Source: Halicephalobus mephisto
Lineage: Eukaryota > Nematoda > Chromadorea > Rhabditida > Panagrolaimidae
Assembly: GCA_009193035.1 (NCBI GenBank)
Contig: SWDT01000058.1
Coordinates: 1-64,000 of the forward strand
Length of the DNA: 64,000 nt
Reading direction: 5' to 3'
The notes beneath the pieces were generated by a model. The model saw only the letters and a list, made by a program, of their open reading frames with translations. It did not search any database and was not told the DNA's origin. Position numbers and translations under genes: made by a program. Below are positions 35,157-46,327 of the stretch, in pieces (the first letter of the stretch is position 1; the number at the start of each line of letters is the position of its first letter).

Positions 35157-36058
35157 ATGGCCTGCTCCGATTGTTGCGTTGTGTTCTCGTCCCCGAAATG
35201 GATTGAGGAAAACCAGAGCGACTTCAAGCCCCCTGTCTGTAATAAGTGCATGTTCGCTGACCAGCTGAAAGTCTTCTTCGTGGGGGGTCCCAACGTTCGG
35301 AAGGACTACCATTTGGAGGAGGGCGAAGAAGTCTTCTACCAAATCCAGGGCGACATGGTTCTTAAGGTTGTTGAGCAAGGGAAGCCCAAAGACATCAAGA
35401 TCCAACAAGGAGAGATCTTCCTCCTTCCAGGACGGATCGAACATTCTCCTCAGCGGTTCGCCGACACCGTGGGGTGTGTTATTGAAAGAACTAGAGACGA
35501 AGACGAGCTGGATTGTGTTCGGTACTTTGTCGAGGGCTCCACTGAGGTGCTCTTCGAACGCTGGTTCCATCTGAAGGACGTGGTGGCCGACCTGCCTCCA
35601 GTCATCAGAGAGTTCAACGAGAGCGAGGAGGCCAAGACCGGGAAGCCGGGGTCCAAGAGTTTCTTGAGGGAACCGGTTTTCCAGCCTGACTCGAGGAAAC
35701 TCGCCGATCCAATTAACCTGGCCAATTTCATCGACAAAAACCTCGATCAAATCAAGTGGGTTCCTAATTGAAAACGGATTCCAATCAACTTTTTAGGGCC
35801 GCGCCTCTCCAACTCTACGGGGCTCCAGAGTACAAGACGTCGGTCCGGCTCTACGGGAAGGGCAAACACACCCTCGAGTCCGGGAACGGGGAGCTGATCA
35901 TCATGCCCCAACGGGGCCAAGCCTCCCTCAAGTGCGGACAGGAGTACCAGCTCTCCGCCTTCGACATGTGTCGTGTCCGAGAAAACAAAACTCTCGAGCT
36001 GACTGTCGAGGAGGATTCTGTTATTTTAAGTGTTAAGATGGTCCGCAACGCTAATTAG
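35157..36058 (+). CDS. haao-1: 3-hydroxyanthranilate 3,4-dioxygenase
   Basis: Exons 35157-35755 and 35797-36058 code for 286 residues, equal to the human enzyme. The iron-dependent cupin ring-cleaving dioxygenase converts 3-hydroxyanthranilate into the precursor of quinolinate in the kynurenine pathway toward NAD. Diagnostic blocks are PPVCNKCMFADQLKVFFVGG, RKDYHLEEGEEVFYQIQGDM with the metal-binding His and Glu, and EIFLLPGRIEHSPQRFADT with the second His. TGKPGSKSFLREPVF marks the start of the second, degenerate cupin. The intron is 41 bp. A poly(A) signal AATAAA lies at 36089-36098. The transcript end must therefore overlap the end of the convergent Kunitz gene. Confidence 0.95.
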
Positions 36059-36105
36059 GGATCGATACACGCTTCATTTGTAAAAGAAAATAAATAAAAG
36101 TACTT

Positions 36106-38485
36106 TCAAAGCTTCAGGTCTTCTGGACGGTGGACGGTGATCTCGAACGCGTCGGCTTCCGGCTTGACTTGCGAGAGTTCCTCCTTTTTCCGAGGGTTGT
36201 AGCCGGGCTTCCAGAAGAACAGATCTTCATCCGACTGACCGTAGTCAAAGTAGTCAGATTTTTCATCCTCTTCCTTGGGCAACACGAAATCCTGGTCTTC
36301 TGGAAAAGGATCAAAATAGTTTTCAAAAATAATTGATACTCACCACTTGGAACGTTCTGTTTCTGGTGCTGAGGAGTTTGTTCTTCGTTTTCTTGAGGAT
36401 TTGCAGGCTGCTGAGGCTTTGTGGGATACACGATCGATTGAATCTTCTTTTCTTGTTTAGTGTCTTGAGCCGAGTCGATATCCTCGTCATCCCAGTTCTC
36501 ATCTTCGTAGTCGTCGATGTAAATCAGATGTTTCGGTCTCGTCGAAGGCTTGGGTTTCACGGCAGCCACTCTGACCTGCTGTCGACCTCCAGCCAAGGCC
36601 ACTTCTTCGGCTGTCACTGCTATCGACTTCGGAGTCGTCGTGGTTGTCGGTGGAGCTGCTGTGGTCGTTGTTGTTGTTGTTGTCGTGGTTGTTGTCGGGG
36701 GAGGGGTACTACTGACCGTCGAATTCCTCCAGAATCCATAAGGAGCATCCCTGGAGATCTGGTAGAGTCTATAGTAAGGACTGTACGTCACATAGTACTT
36801 CTTGCCCTGCTCCTGAGGGACAATCTGTCTTGGAGGGATCTTCGGTCCCCGGAGCTTCTTCTTCATCTTCTCCTTCCACCTCCTCCGTTTCTCTTCGTAG
36901 CTCAAAGAGGCAGGGGTCTTGACAAGCAACGTTCCGTCAGGCCCAGGGGGTCTCCGGAAAGGGGTTTCTCTGACTTCAATCACATGGTTCCCATTTTGTT
37001 GTTTTTCCCTCAAAGCCAGATGCTGCTGGATCAGCTGGTTGATCAACTCCTGAGGCACTGGCTGCGGAATTGTTCTCTGATTATTCTCATCCAAGGACCT
37101 CAATATCGGGTATCCGGGGAAGAGCGGAGGGTTCAAATAGGTGTGACGGATGAAGGGAGTCTCTGCATATTCGTTATAAAATGTCTTGGTCTTTTTAGGA
37201 GGATTCTGGAGCTTAGGAGCCGGGACAACGTACCCTTTTCCAGGAGGCTGTTGGTTCTGGTTCTTCGTGAAGGGAGTTTCGTACTTCTCGTACTCTTCCT
37301 TCTTCTTCTCAGGATTGACTCTCTGGAAATCGGTTTCGAATTCCTCTTTCTTCGAAGGCTTCGCGGATCTCCTTCGATGAGTTCTGAATTCCGTCTCTGC
37401 GACTTCCACTGGGATCTCTCTCTTCTTCGACTTCTGTTCCACAGCAGCTCCATCGAATCCGTCTGGAGGCCGCAGATTCAAAAGTTCAGCATCTTCGGGA
37501 GTTTCCTTACTGTTATCGTCTCCCTCCTCCACTATTTCGTCGTAGGCCTGTTTCGGAGGTTCCTCCTCTGGGAATTTCGGCAAAGGTTTGACTAGATGGG
37601 GGAAGAATCGAGTTTCTGTCTTTGCTGACCATTCTTGGGGGTTCTCGATCACCATCGGGGGATCTGGATCTTCTGGGAGCTCAGAAGAATCGAAATACAG
37701 CTCCTCATCCTCTTCGTCGTCTTCTACTCGGTGGATCTTGAAGAGATCTGGGTCGTCGTAGATCGGGGGATGGACAGGAGTCATCACATGGGAGGGGTAC
37801 AGGACTCCTCCCCCAAGTGGAGCCGTGTCTTTCGGTCGAGTAATGACCGGTGGAGGACGGTAGGGGATTTGCGGTGGGGGGCCTGGTGGTGGGACAGAAA
37901 CCCGACTGAGTGGGGCTTCATAGACCGTCACATCGGGCTCCTGCCTTGACTTGTCAACGGCGAACTCCCCACAAACGGACATGCAATGGGGGTAGGAGTA
38001 GAACCGATTCGAGTTCCCTCCACAACCCGTCCAGTAGGAACTACAAGCGACAAGGTTAATTGAGGAAATAACAAACAGAAGACCCACCAGATACATCTCC
38101 CAATCTTCGGGTCAAAGTACCATCTTTCAAAGTTTCCGTAGCAATGACCCGGATCATGGGGATGGAAGCATCTCTGACTGGATGCCTCCTGGATTTGAGG
38201 GTCAAAGTGGCAGGTCTGTTCGCATTCTAAAACTACCTGAATCAGTTTCATTCAGTTACCCACAAACCGACCGGCGAGGGAGTCGAACCTGTTGTCGTTC
38301 CCCTCACAGCCACCGTAGAAGAACCTTCGACAACGATGGTCGAAACGGTCGTAGTACCACTTGACCTCGAAAGAAGTCTCACAGGAACCTCTCTCCGGAT
38401 AGTGGTTGCATTTTGGGTTGGAAAGCAGCTCCTGGAGGAAGACCGGACAAATAACCGGCAACAGGAGGAATATGGATCTGATCAT
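36106..38485 (-). CDS. Secreted double-Kunitz protein with long disordered tail
   Basis: A signal peptide (MIRSIFLLLPVICPVFLQEL) precedes two Kunitz domains. Domain 1 starts CNHYPERGSCETSFEVKWYY and, after an intron, ends ECEQTC. Domain 2 runs from CFHPHDPGHCYGNFERWYFD, again split by an intron, to WTGCGGNSNRFYSYPHCMSVC. P1-position residues after the second Cys are Glu in domain 1 and Tyr in domain 2, so neither is trypsin-like. The remaining 550 residues are Pro/Glu/Lys-rich and disordered, with repeated ET-x-F motifs, a Thr tract (about nine or more Thr) and basic clusters. A last small intron (GTGAGT at about 36350) leads to a final exon ending HRPEDLKL, not the alternative frame. The role is likely extracellular matrix or protease control. 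Confidence 0.85.
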
Positions 38486-39474
38486 TGTGGACGAAAGCGC
38501 TATCTACCCATAGAACTGAAAGAACTGGAGGTTAGGAAAGGGCCATGGGACATGTTAACAAGTCCGTTACACAACGGGTGCTCGACAAATTTGCGGGGCT
38601 GAAATGAGAGCAGAGCGGTGGCCGAAGGGCATCGATCATCCCCGCCGGCAACAGGAACTGCTCGGATTAGCAACAGGCACCAGGTCGACAGGTTTCAATT
38701 TCACACAAACATTGCGTTGCCATTCCAGCGACCTGTCAAGTGACCCAATGGGCAAATAGAAATTGCGCGGGAGGAAGGCCTGGGGCAATGTGAGGCCAAA
38801 GACTACAGTGTACTCGGATAACGAATGCATGGAAGATAATTGGCTGCAGTTGTCTACAACCAAGTCCACGAAATCCTTTGGTTCCCATCTATCATCTGAC
38901 CCGAAACGTCAGCTTCCTGGAAGAGTCTGACTGATCCGATCAAATTGTCTCGTTCCCGAAAACATGCCGGAACGATAAATATAAAACAAATAATAAAATC
39001 AAAGGGTAAACGCCAGGATTTCACAAGAACCATCTTCCGTGAATTTCTTCCTCAGATCAAACAGTGACTAAGCGCACCAACGGACCAGCTGTTGAGGAAT
39101 GATAAGAATTATGTGGATGTTTAAAGAGGATAAAATGATTTAGTCCAGAGGATCCCGTCGTCGCTCAAGGTCGGCAGTTTCCCAATTGACAGATCAGAGG
39201 ACAAGGGCAATCCATCATTGACCAAACACAAACAAAATAGCCAGAGGGCTGTGCAACTTTCAGGATCTGCACGAGAGATCAGGCCGAGTTCAAGCTCCTG
39301 TTCCTGGAACCAGACACCACGCTAAGCGCTTTTAAGCACTTGAGAGGTGTTTTTTGACCTCGCGGCGAAATAAACCAATTTTGAAATAAACAAAGTCCAA
39401 TGGCAACGACTTTGTAGGCGTTTTTTGAAATCAACAGATGTTCAACACTTAGACTCTTAGTTTATGTACAAGGA
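38486..39474. other. Intergenic DNA between the Kunitz gene and ATG5
   Basis: Only short domain-free frames (38336-38602 plus, 38636-38869 minus) are present. This should hold the Kunitz promoter and the 3' untranslated region of ATG5. Confidence 0.45.
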
Positions 39475-40430
39475 TCAAAAATCGGATTCCGACTTATTTC
39501 TGATTACCAAATGAACAAAATTATCTGGATAAGCAAAGTTCCGACTCAACCACAGAACGGGACTGTCGACGGGAACTGGGATTCCATGGGAAACGACGAC
39601 CAGATCAGACATCTCTAGTTCAGGACAAGCCTTCTTCAATGCCAACGATAAAAGCACAGGTTCTCCATCTGACTCACTCGTAATCAGCACTTGTCGGAAT
39701 GGCTGGTCATGGAGGTAAAATCGGACTGGAATGTGGACAAATTTTGGGTCCGAAAGTTCCATTAGCTTCTTGTTGACTGCCCAGAAATCATCAAACTTAT
39801 CTGAAAGTGAACTTCGATACAGTAAATCCGATGGATGCTCAATCACGAACCGTTCATAATACTTTGAAATAACTGGCCGTGTTCTTCAACTTTCATCGCT
39901 GACATGACTGCTCCTTTGTGTTTCATTTGATCTGCTTCCTTAACGGTCTGAAGGAAATAGTGCTTCATTGAATCGTAAGTCCCGCATTTGACAAGTTCAT
40001 CTGGGAAATTCTGAAACCCAAAATTATTAAATCTGTTTTAAAACGACATAACCAACCTTGAATCTCAGTGTAACTAACCATGGCAAATTGTTGTCTGCAA
40101 CGTGGATATCATAAAGAACCCCAATGGGGTAATTCCACTTGAGCATCTTGCCGTTGACAGCGAGCCAGACATCCTTGATGTTCACATCCTCAACCTCGTC
40201 CACATTATGCTGAAAGAACTGCAGAATCTTTGACAAGTACAATGGGAAGTAAGATATCCTCGGCAGCATCACCTGCAAGTGATATCGATGAAATTCGTTA
40301 TATAAAAAACACCAAAGATGGAACTTACAAAGAAAGACTGATGAGCTCGTGTTTCTGAAGGATCCAAAACAAATTCAATCGGAACTTTTCCATCCCAGAT
40401 GGTTCGTTTTACTTCATAATCATCTGCCAT
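39475..40430 (-). CDS. atg-5: Autophagy protein ATG5
   Basis: Exons from MADDYEVKRTIWDGKVPIEF (40430) to SEKSDF-like end KSESDF (39475) encode ATG5, which is conjugated to ATG12 and helps lipidate LC3/ATG8. Characteristic blocks in order: VMLPRISYFPLYLSKI, DVWLAVNGKMLKWNYPIGVL, NLPWLVTLRFK, EADQMKHKGAVMSAMK, DKFDDFWAVNKKLMELSD, then DSPVLWLSRNFAYPDNFVH. The acceptor lysine for ATG12 in human ATG5 lies in LKHKSQV, matched here by MKHKGAV. Introns of about 45-60 bp interrupt the gene, for example an NG|DK junction. Both ubiquitin-fold regions and the helical middle are present. Confidence 0.93.
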
Positions 40431-40990
40431 GGTCGGAGACAATAATAAGTGAATACAAAGCAAGGAAACGGAGAACTGGATATGGAACAAAACTCGTGAA
40501 GCAACTTTGGCAGTGGGAACAAACACCAAAAGTCGGCTGGATTTCTGAGTTAAAACAACTCGGCGGAATTGCTCTTAATTAGTGCGCTTCTTCCGCTCTC
40601 AACTGGTCCAATTCAGCTTTTTCCTCGTTGATCTTCATCCATTCTTTCATAATCCCTATCAACAAGATTTCTGACTTTTTTCATTTCTTACTTTGTCTTG
40701 TGACAAATCTTAAAATATTTAATTTTACGAATACAAGGGAATAAATAGTTCTAAATTTGAGATTCCAGACTTCCCTCCGGGTCATTCGTAATTGCTGGAT
40801 GTAAATTCTTCAGTTCCATTTGTTTTTCCTTTTCCTGGTTCCTGCTGTGAGAATCGTTGATTCTATTGACATTACGTTTTTCAAGTTTTGAATCATTTTG
40901 GTTTTCCCTTACTCTACAATGGTTTTTTATAAACACACAAAATAAACGCCGACTCCTTTCAGAAGAATGACGAATAGCAATATATTGATA
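40431..40990. other. Upstream of ATG5, no supported gene
   Basis: No domain or convincing exon. A pyrimidine-rich stretch precedes the ATG5 start. The right end runs into the Hsp90 pseudogene. Confidence 0.4.
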
Positions 40991-40994
40991 AGAG

Positions 40995-42120
40995 AACTTT
41001 TGTTTTCCAAGAAGGAATTATTCAGGGAATGAGCTTGATCATAAACATGTTCTACAGCGATACAATCTTCTTTCTGAGTTGACCTCCAACTCCTCTGATT
41101 CCTTTGCCAGAATTCTCTATCAAATTTCTAAATCTGACATTGGCAAGGACCTCTACATCAAGATCACTCCCAACCGTGCTAAGAGAACATTCACAATCAT
41201 GGATGCTGACATCAAGATGATTAAAATCGATCTCGTTGGCATTTTCAATGTTATTTCCAAATCTGAAACTGAAACCTTCATAGAAGACCTTCGAATTTGT
41301 CTCTAGTCTATCGTTTGTTTAGTTTTCATTACTGTACTTAAGCTGACATTGGAATTCCCGTGATTAGACGATTCCGTGCTGATTTCTGTTTTACTTTTTC
41401 AGTCATCAATTGTATTACCATCATTTCCAAGTACAGTAAAAGAAATGCTAATAATGAAAGCTCTCTGCTGATATATTTTTTTTAATCCATCCGACAAATG
41501 ATTCTGAAATTGACGGGACTCATCACCACCCTAACAGGGACTTTGGCGGTAGGAGTTTGCGTTCGGTTCCACCTCGGTTACGAAGTGTGGGCTCAAAATT
41601 ATCTCCATCGTTAATTCTACTGACGAGTATTGCATCAAAAAGTCGAGGGCATTCAATGAAAAACGATTTTTGTTATTAAAAAACCTCAAACTTCTGAATT
41701 TGAAAACGACAGACAGAAATTTACAAAAATACAAGATTAAATATGAAAATTTTTACAAAATTTTAAAGTAAATTCAGAAAATTATAATCTCTAATTTTCA
41801 CAAAAACTATCTGTCACATTGTCATCAACAAATATAAATAGTTCACTAGTGTAGAAGAAATCACAAAGGTTCAAACTTCCCGTAATTCCTCGATCATAAG
41901 TTGTATTATTTCCAAGAAGTATCTTGAAATCAATTTAAATTATCTCATCATCGAGAACCTCGTGACTGCTGACAAGGACAACAAGGCTGTCAAATATTTC
42001 ATCATTATGTTCTTTCAAATTTTTCATTTGACATTTAAATTTTGTTTTTAAAACCTTCAATCTCTTCGACAGAATCTGCAGAGTGATCAAAGATGATTCG
42101 AGCAATGCTGAGGATAAATA
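40995..42120 (+). pseudogene. Hsp90 pseudogene, 5' and 3' fragments
   Basis: The N-terminal part reads TFVFQEGIIQGMSLIINMFY, then after a one-base shift LTSNSSDSFARILYQISKSD and KRTFTIMDADIKMIKIDLVG, matching the Hsp90 ATPase start ([27 protein letters not shown] in cytosolic Hsp90). After a gap of about 600 bp, 41915-42005 reads KKYLEINLNYLIIENLVTAD then DKDNKAVKYFI, and 42061-42120 reads DRICRVIKDDSSNAEDK; both match the Hsp90 C-terminal region. Stops and shifts separate the fragments, and most of the middle domain is gone. Exons are not obvious, so a decayed, possibly processed copy is likely. No functional product can be made. Confidence 0.85.
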
Positions 42121-43377
42121 AAAACTCCATGATTACTGCTGATGTCAAAGTCGAAGCTGATGTTTTCGAGCAAAAAATTAGACTAATTATGAAAGAATTA
42201 ATGATACAATTTTTGTGCTTTATGTTTTTTTTCAAATTTCGTTAAAATTGAATAAGGAAAAATTGATAACCCCTGAGGAAAAGGAAGAAGGATATTGAAT
42301 CTGATTTCCAGATTCGGGGTTGCTTTCTGTGCTGTCTCGATTTTGGAGCTGCCGTCCTTCTCCAGGACCACAAAGGGCACGAACTATGGCGTTATTGGAT
42401 TAGAGAAGTCCCTTTACTCCCTCAAAGGGGCCAAATTGCCGACGCCTGTTCTTACTCGATTACAAAAAGCTTGTGTCAACACTGTCGTTTTTTGACCTCC
42501 ATCGTGGATCCAGGAAGCCTCGGTTGTCGGGAATTTCTAACAAAAGAAAACAAACAAACATTTGCTCAAATGTTTTGTACGTCTTACTATTTTTTTTCGG
42601 AAAATTTAAGCTTCAACATTGGAACACTCATCGAAGCCCGTTTTAGAATCGTTGCTCATTTTTCATTTTATTTTATTCTCTTTTTCGGGCACAATGTTCC
42701 GGAAACCCTCCAAAAAGTCCAACAATGGGATATCCCGGCCTTTTTACCTTGTTTTCAAGTTTTCTGAATTTTTAAACTTTTTCGTCCGAGATTCCATTTG
42801 GAATTACTCAGCCAGAGTGAGAAATATTTTCATCACTTTCAAACTTGCAATACCAGTTATTTATTTTGTCCATATTTGGAAATGAGCGGAACGAATTTTT
42901 GATAATTCCTTAGAGAAAATAAAATCTGGGCGGGATTCTGGAACACGCAAACTTTCAATTTGTTTTTTTCCGGACTATTTCTGGATTTTTCTTTGATTAC
43001 TTTGATTTCTTTAATTTGTCCGGTTAAAACTCATTAACATGGAAAGTCAGTCCCCAGCAGGAGACTTGACAGTAATCCTCGTCTCAAACCGACGTCGGGG
43101 AACCTGAACCCGACCTTTGGCATTTGACGAATTTTAGATAAAATCCTTTTCCCGAAAGTTCCGAAATGAAGACGTGTGCCGACGACAGATGGTCTAGTTT
43201 TGGTCCATCAAGGCTCCGTTATTGCAAAATTGCCCATGGCGTCACTGTCCGATTTGAGCGCAATTCATCCGTTGCGCAGTCCTCCAATCATGTTCTCACT
43301 TTTTCAGAGTTCCCCTGCTGGATCGATTCATTGTCTACTCCATCGGATTGTTCACAAATTCCGGCTGAACAGGAAAG
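42121..43377. other. AT-rich intergenic DNA
   Basis: No supported gene; frames such as 42295-42495 and 42471-42767 lack domains. It contains the upstream region of the CUB-domain gene. Confidence 0.45.
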
Positions 43378-44460
43378 ATGAGTGACACCTCCATCTGGCC
43401 CAAGTTGAGGCTCAACTCCCTCCGGGCCGTCTTACTGCTTCTCTTATTTCTCTGGCTTCAAAGTGCTGGTGGGTGTTGTGTAGGAGCTGGATAGTGATTA
43501 GACTACAAAGATGCTCGTTCAATCACTATCCGCTTTCGGAAATCACCTTTTAGCAGTCAACTGCAGTGATTGGAGTTGACCGTCTCATGCAGTCACCATC
43601 CGAACTTCCTTCTGTGTTCTCAGCCCGTCCTCTTTCAGATTGCAGCAGATGTGAATGCAAGAACAGGATTTTGATGCTGCTCCGGTACGATGACTTCCGA
43701 GTCATCTTCAGTCCTGACTACCCCAGGACCTACTGTCCCAACCTGACTTGTGCGTGGAGAGTAGTGGCCCCCGAGAACTACTCCCAAATTCACTTCTTTG
43801 CGAAGAAAATCGATCTGAGGGAAGACAAGGACTTTATCCACTTTTTCGAGAGCAGGACGGGGATGGAGTTGGATGCCGACCTCAACAACGCTACTCATTC
43901 GTAAGTTTATCGATTACGGAACAATTGGCCTTTGGTCTTTCCTTGAGGCACCCCAAACATGCCAGAGGCAACAATTTGTTTATTTTTCGAAAAAAATAAC
44001 GAAATTGAATTTTTTGAGTAATTGGAGACATCTAATCGGTGAATTCAAAAAATCAATTCAGATGCACGGGGAAAGGAGACTGTCAGTTCAAGAGCTCCGG
44101 GCAGTTCCTGACCATCGTCTTCAAGTCCAGTGGTGGTTTTCCCCAACATTACGGATTCCAAGGAACGGTTTCATTGTATGACCGGCAATTTGGTAACTAC
44201 TAACTATTTTGAAATTCTCTAAAAATCAAATTTAAGTATGGTACAGCTCCATCTGGAACATCTTCCTCATTGCCTTGGCATTTGTTGGAATCATACTGCT
44301 ACTTACTGTACTTATTTACTGTTTCGTCTGCAGACGGTACATCAAACAAGAAAAGGACTTCCACATCAGAAGCAAAGACGAAGAAACAGAAACCAGCGCA
44401 AGTTCCCGACTCGGAATGTCCTCCGACGTCGAAGCGAATCAGAAACTGGTCAACTCTTGA
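43378..44460 (+). CDS. Single-pass membrane protein with one CUB domain
   Basis: Exons 43378-43468, 43639-43900, 44062-44192 and 44237-44460 join in phase into 235 residues. A signal peptide (RAVLLLLLFLWLQSAGD) is followed by a Cys-rich start and then a CUB domain: IFSPDYPRTYCPNLTCAW, FFAKKIDLREDKDFIHFFE, and FLTIVFKSSGGFPQHYGFQG, the usual CUB pattern with Cys at C-W and a SxG-FxGxY-like end. One transmembrane segment (IWNIFLIALAFVGIILLLTV) and a 40-residue cytoplasmic tail (RRYIKQEKDFHIRSKDEETE, with Ser) follow. It may be an adhesion or receptor accessory protein. I know no orthologue. Four exons with intact phase make it a real gene. Confidence 0.83.
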
Positions 44461-46327
44461 TTTAGATGTAGCGTTAATTACTAGCCTGTACATAGTATCC
44501 CGGTTTCCTTGTTATTGTGCTCACTCGCCTCATAAATTTTAAGCTGATGGACTTAGGATTCGACAATTTGCAAATATCAAAACAGATCGAAACAAAATGC
44601 CTTCTCTTAACAAATACTTCCTCAGCAGAAGCGGATTAGCATTTGAAGACTAAGACAAATATTGGACAAGTCGATATCTGAAAAAGTTCCCAGCACCAAA
44701 AAACCACTTTTTCCGTTGTTGGACAGTCAAGTGCCTTTCTTTGTCCCTGAATTCCGGTCTTGCTCCAAAAACTCGATTCTCGATTTCTTTTTCCGTTTTT
44801 AGTATCAGTGGAAAATACTGCAGTAGGCATCGATGACGTGGCTTTAATTGATCATGTCTGGAAAGTCAGTTTCTAATTCATTATTTTAAACAATTTTGAA
44901 CTTTTGATTCTATTTTTTATTACACCTTTAATGCTGTCGTCGAATTAGCACCCCAGGATCCGAAGTCCTGTTTTATAGCCCCCCATCATATATGCACAGA
45001 ATTTGGGATATCATGGATCTATGTTATCCCATAGTTTATATAGTTGATTGATGCTCTATGTCCAGAAAACAGGAATTACGGTGAGCGTCAACAGAACAGG
45101 AAATATCAGAGAGAAGGACATGAATCAGAAAAACAAGCAAAAACAGAAATGACTTCTAGAAATAATGACAATTTTAACAAAGATCATCAGAAACAACTGG
45201 AGTCCAAGGGAAAAATCGGATTCTAATCACGATAGATCTCTGGAAAGTAAGAAAGAAGAAGATGAGAAAAAATAATAACAGAAATACAGAGGAATTCCAA
45301 AAAGAACCAACAAATTGTAAGAGAAACCGGAAGGAAAGAGCTGTGGTATTGAAGAGGACTGAAATGACCATTAATTGCTTGACTCTGGAAAGAAACACGT
45401 GGAGAATTAGACATTTCCAAGTTCTCCTATCCTTCCCCGAGAATTTCAGAGCACTACCGATTTCCGAATACATCTACTATTATCGAGGTTCCCAGCATTT
45501 AGAAAGCTTAAGGCTTTTAAATTCTTTTTTCACTGAAAAAGTATCTTTTAAACTTGTTTGTCATTTTCACAAATTTTTTCTAAAAAATTTCGATTTGATT
45601 AAGAAAGATGATTTACGAAGAGAATTTTAAAAAACAATGCAAACTTTCGGTTCAAGTTTGACAAAATGTCATCCAAGATACAGATAAATATCTGGAGAAT
45701 CTCGTCAGAAAGACCAGATCAGGACAGAAGTTCTCATCGATCAGCCGAAGATAACGTCTGGTCGGATATAGGATATCTCCTTCATCGACTATCTCAACTG
45801 ACTACTGCCGAACTTGTGCAACTATAGATTCATTGAAAGTTGATTTTTACTCGAGTACAAACTCATTAATTTTAAAAAAAATAAATTAAACCCAAAAAAT
45901 TTCTGGCCGTGAAACAGTTGTCAGGGATGTTTGTTTCCAACAGCAAAGGAGGTCTGTGATTAATGAAACCTCGGTATTCAGTCCTTTTTTAAAGGACAAA
46001 ATGTGGGAAGATGGATGATAAAAAAAGTTCAGGTTTTTCATTAGGGGAGGTCGACTCACCGTGGATCAACTCGACGGATTTTTTCGTCAAAGACCACGCT
46101 GATCGAACTCGACTCTTTTCCCTGACATTTGCGGTCGGGCTGGAGAGCAGGGCAGTCAGGCCCCATTGCCTTCGAATCGACTGTTCTGGATCTCCAGATC
46201 TGCACTTTCCAGCCGTTTTCGGAATACTACCCCGTGTCCGGTCCATCTACAGAACTTTCCTTTCAGGCAGTTGCCCCGTGTTTTTGGCTGGAAATAATCT
46301 TTACAAATCACCTACAGTATCCTTAAG
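44461..46327. other. Long gene-poor stretch with one weak open frame
   Basis: No supported gene. A frame of 122 codons at 45262-45630 and the preceding 45044-45226 one are AT-rich, Lys/Asn/Glu-biased and without domains, so chance is likely. The 106-codon frame at 46011-46331 may overlap the 5' part of the next gene. Confidence 0.45.

Noticed and set aside
35115..35750. 211-codon minus frame
   Set aside because: Antisense to HAAO; no domain of its own.
36333..37595. 420-codon open frame on plus strand
   Set aside because: It is the antisense shadow of the Kunitz gene; composition is Leu/Arg-rich with low-complexity runs and it has no domain, while the minus strand has signal peptide and Kunitz motifs.
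45262..45630. 122-codon plus frame in a gene-poor stretch
   Set aside because: AT-rich codons with Lys/Asn bias, no domain, no splice continuity and overlapping frames on the other strand.
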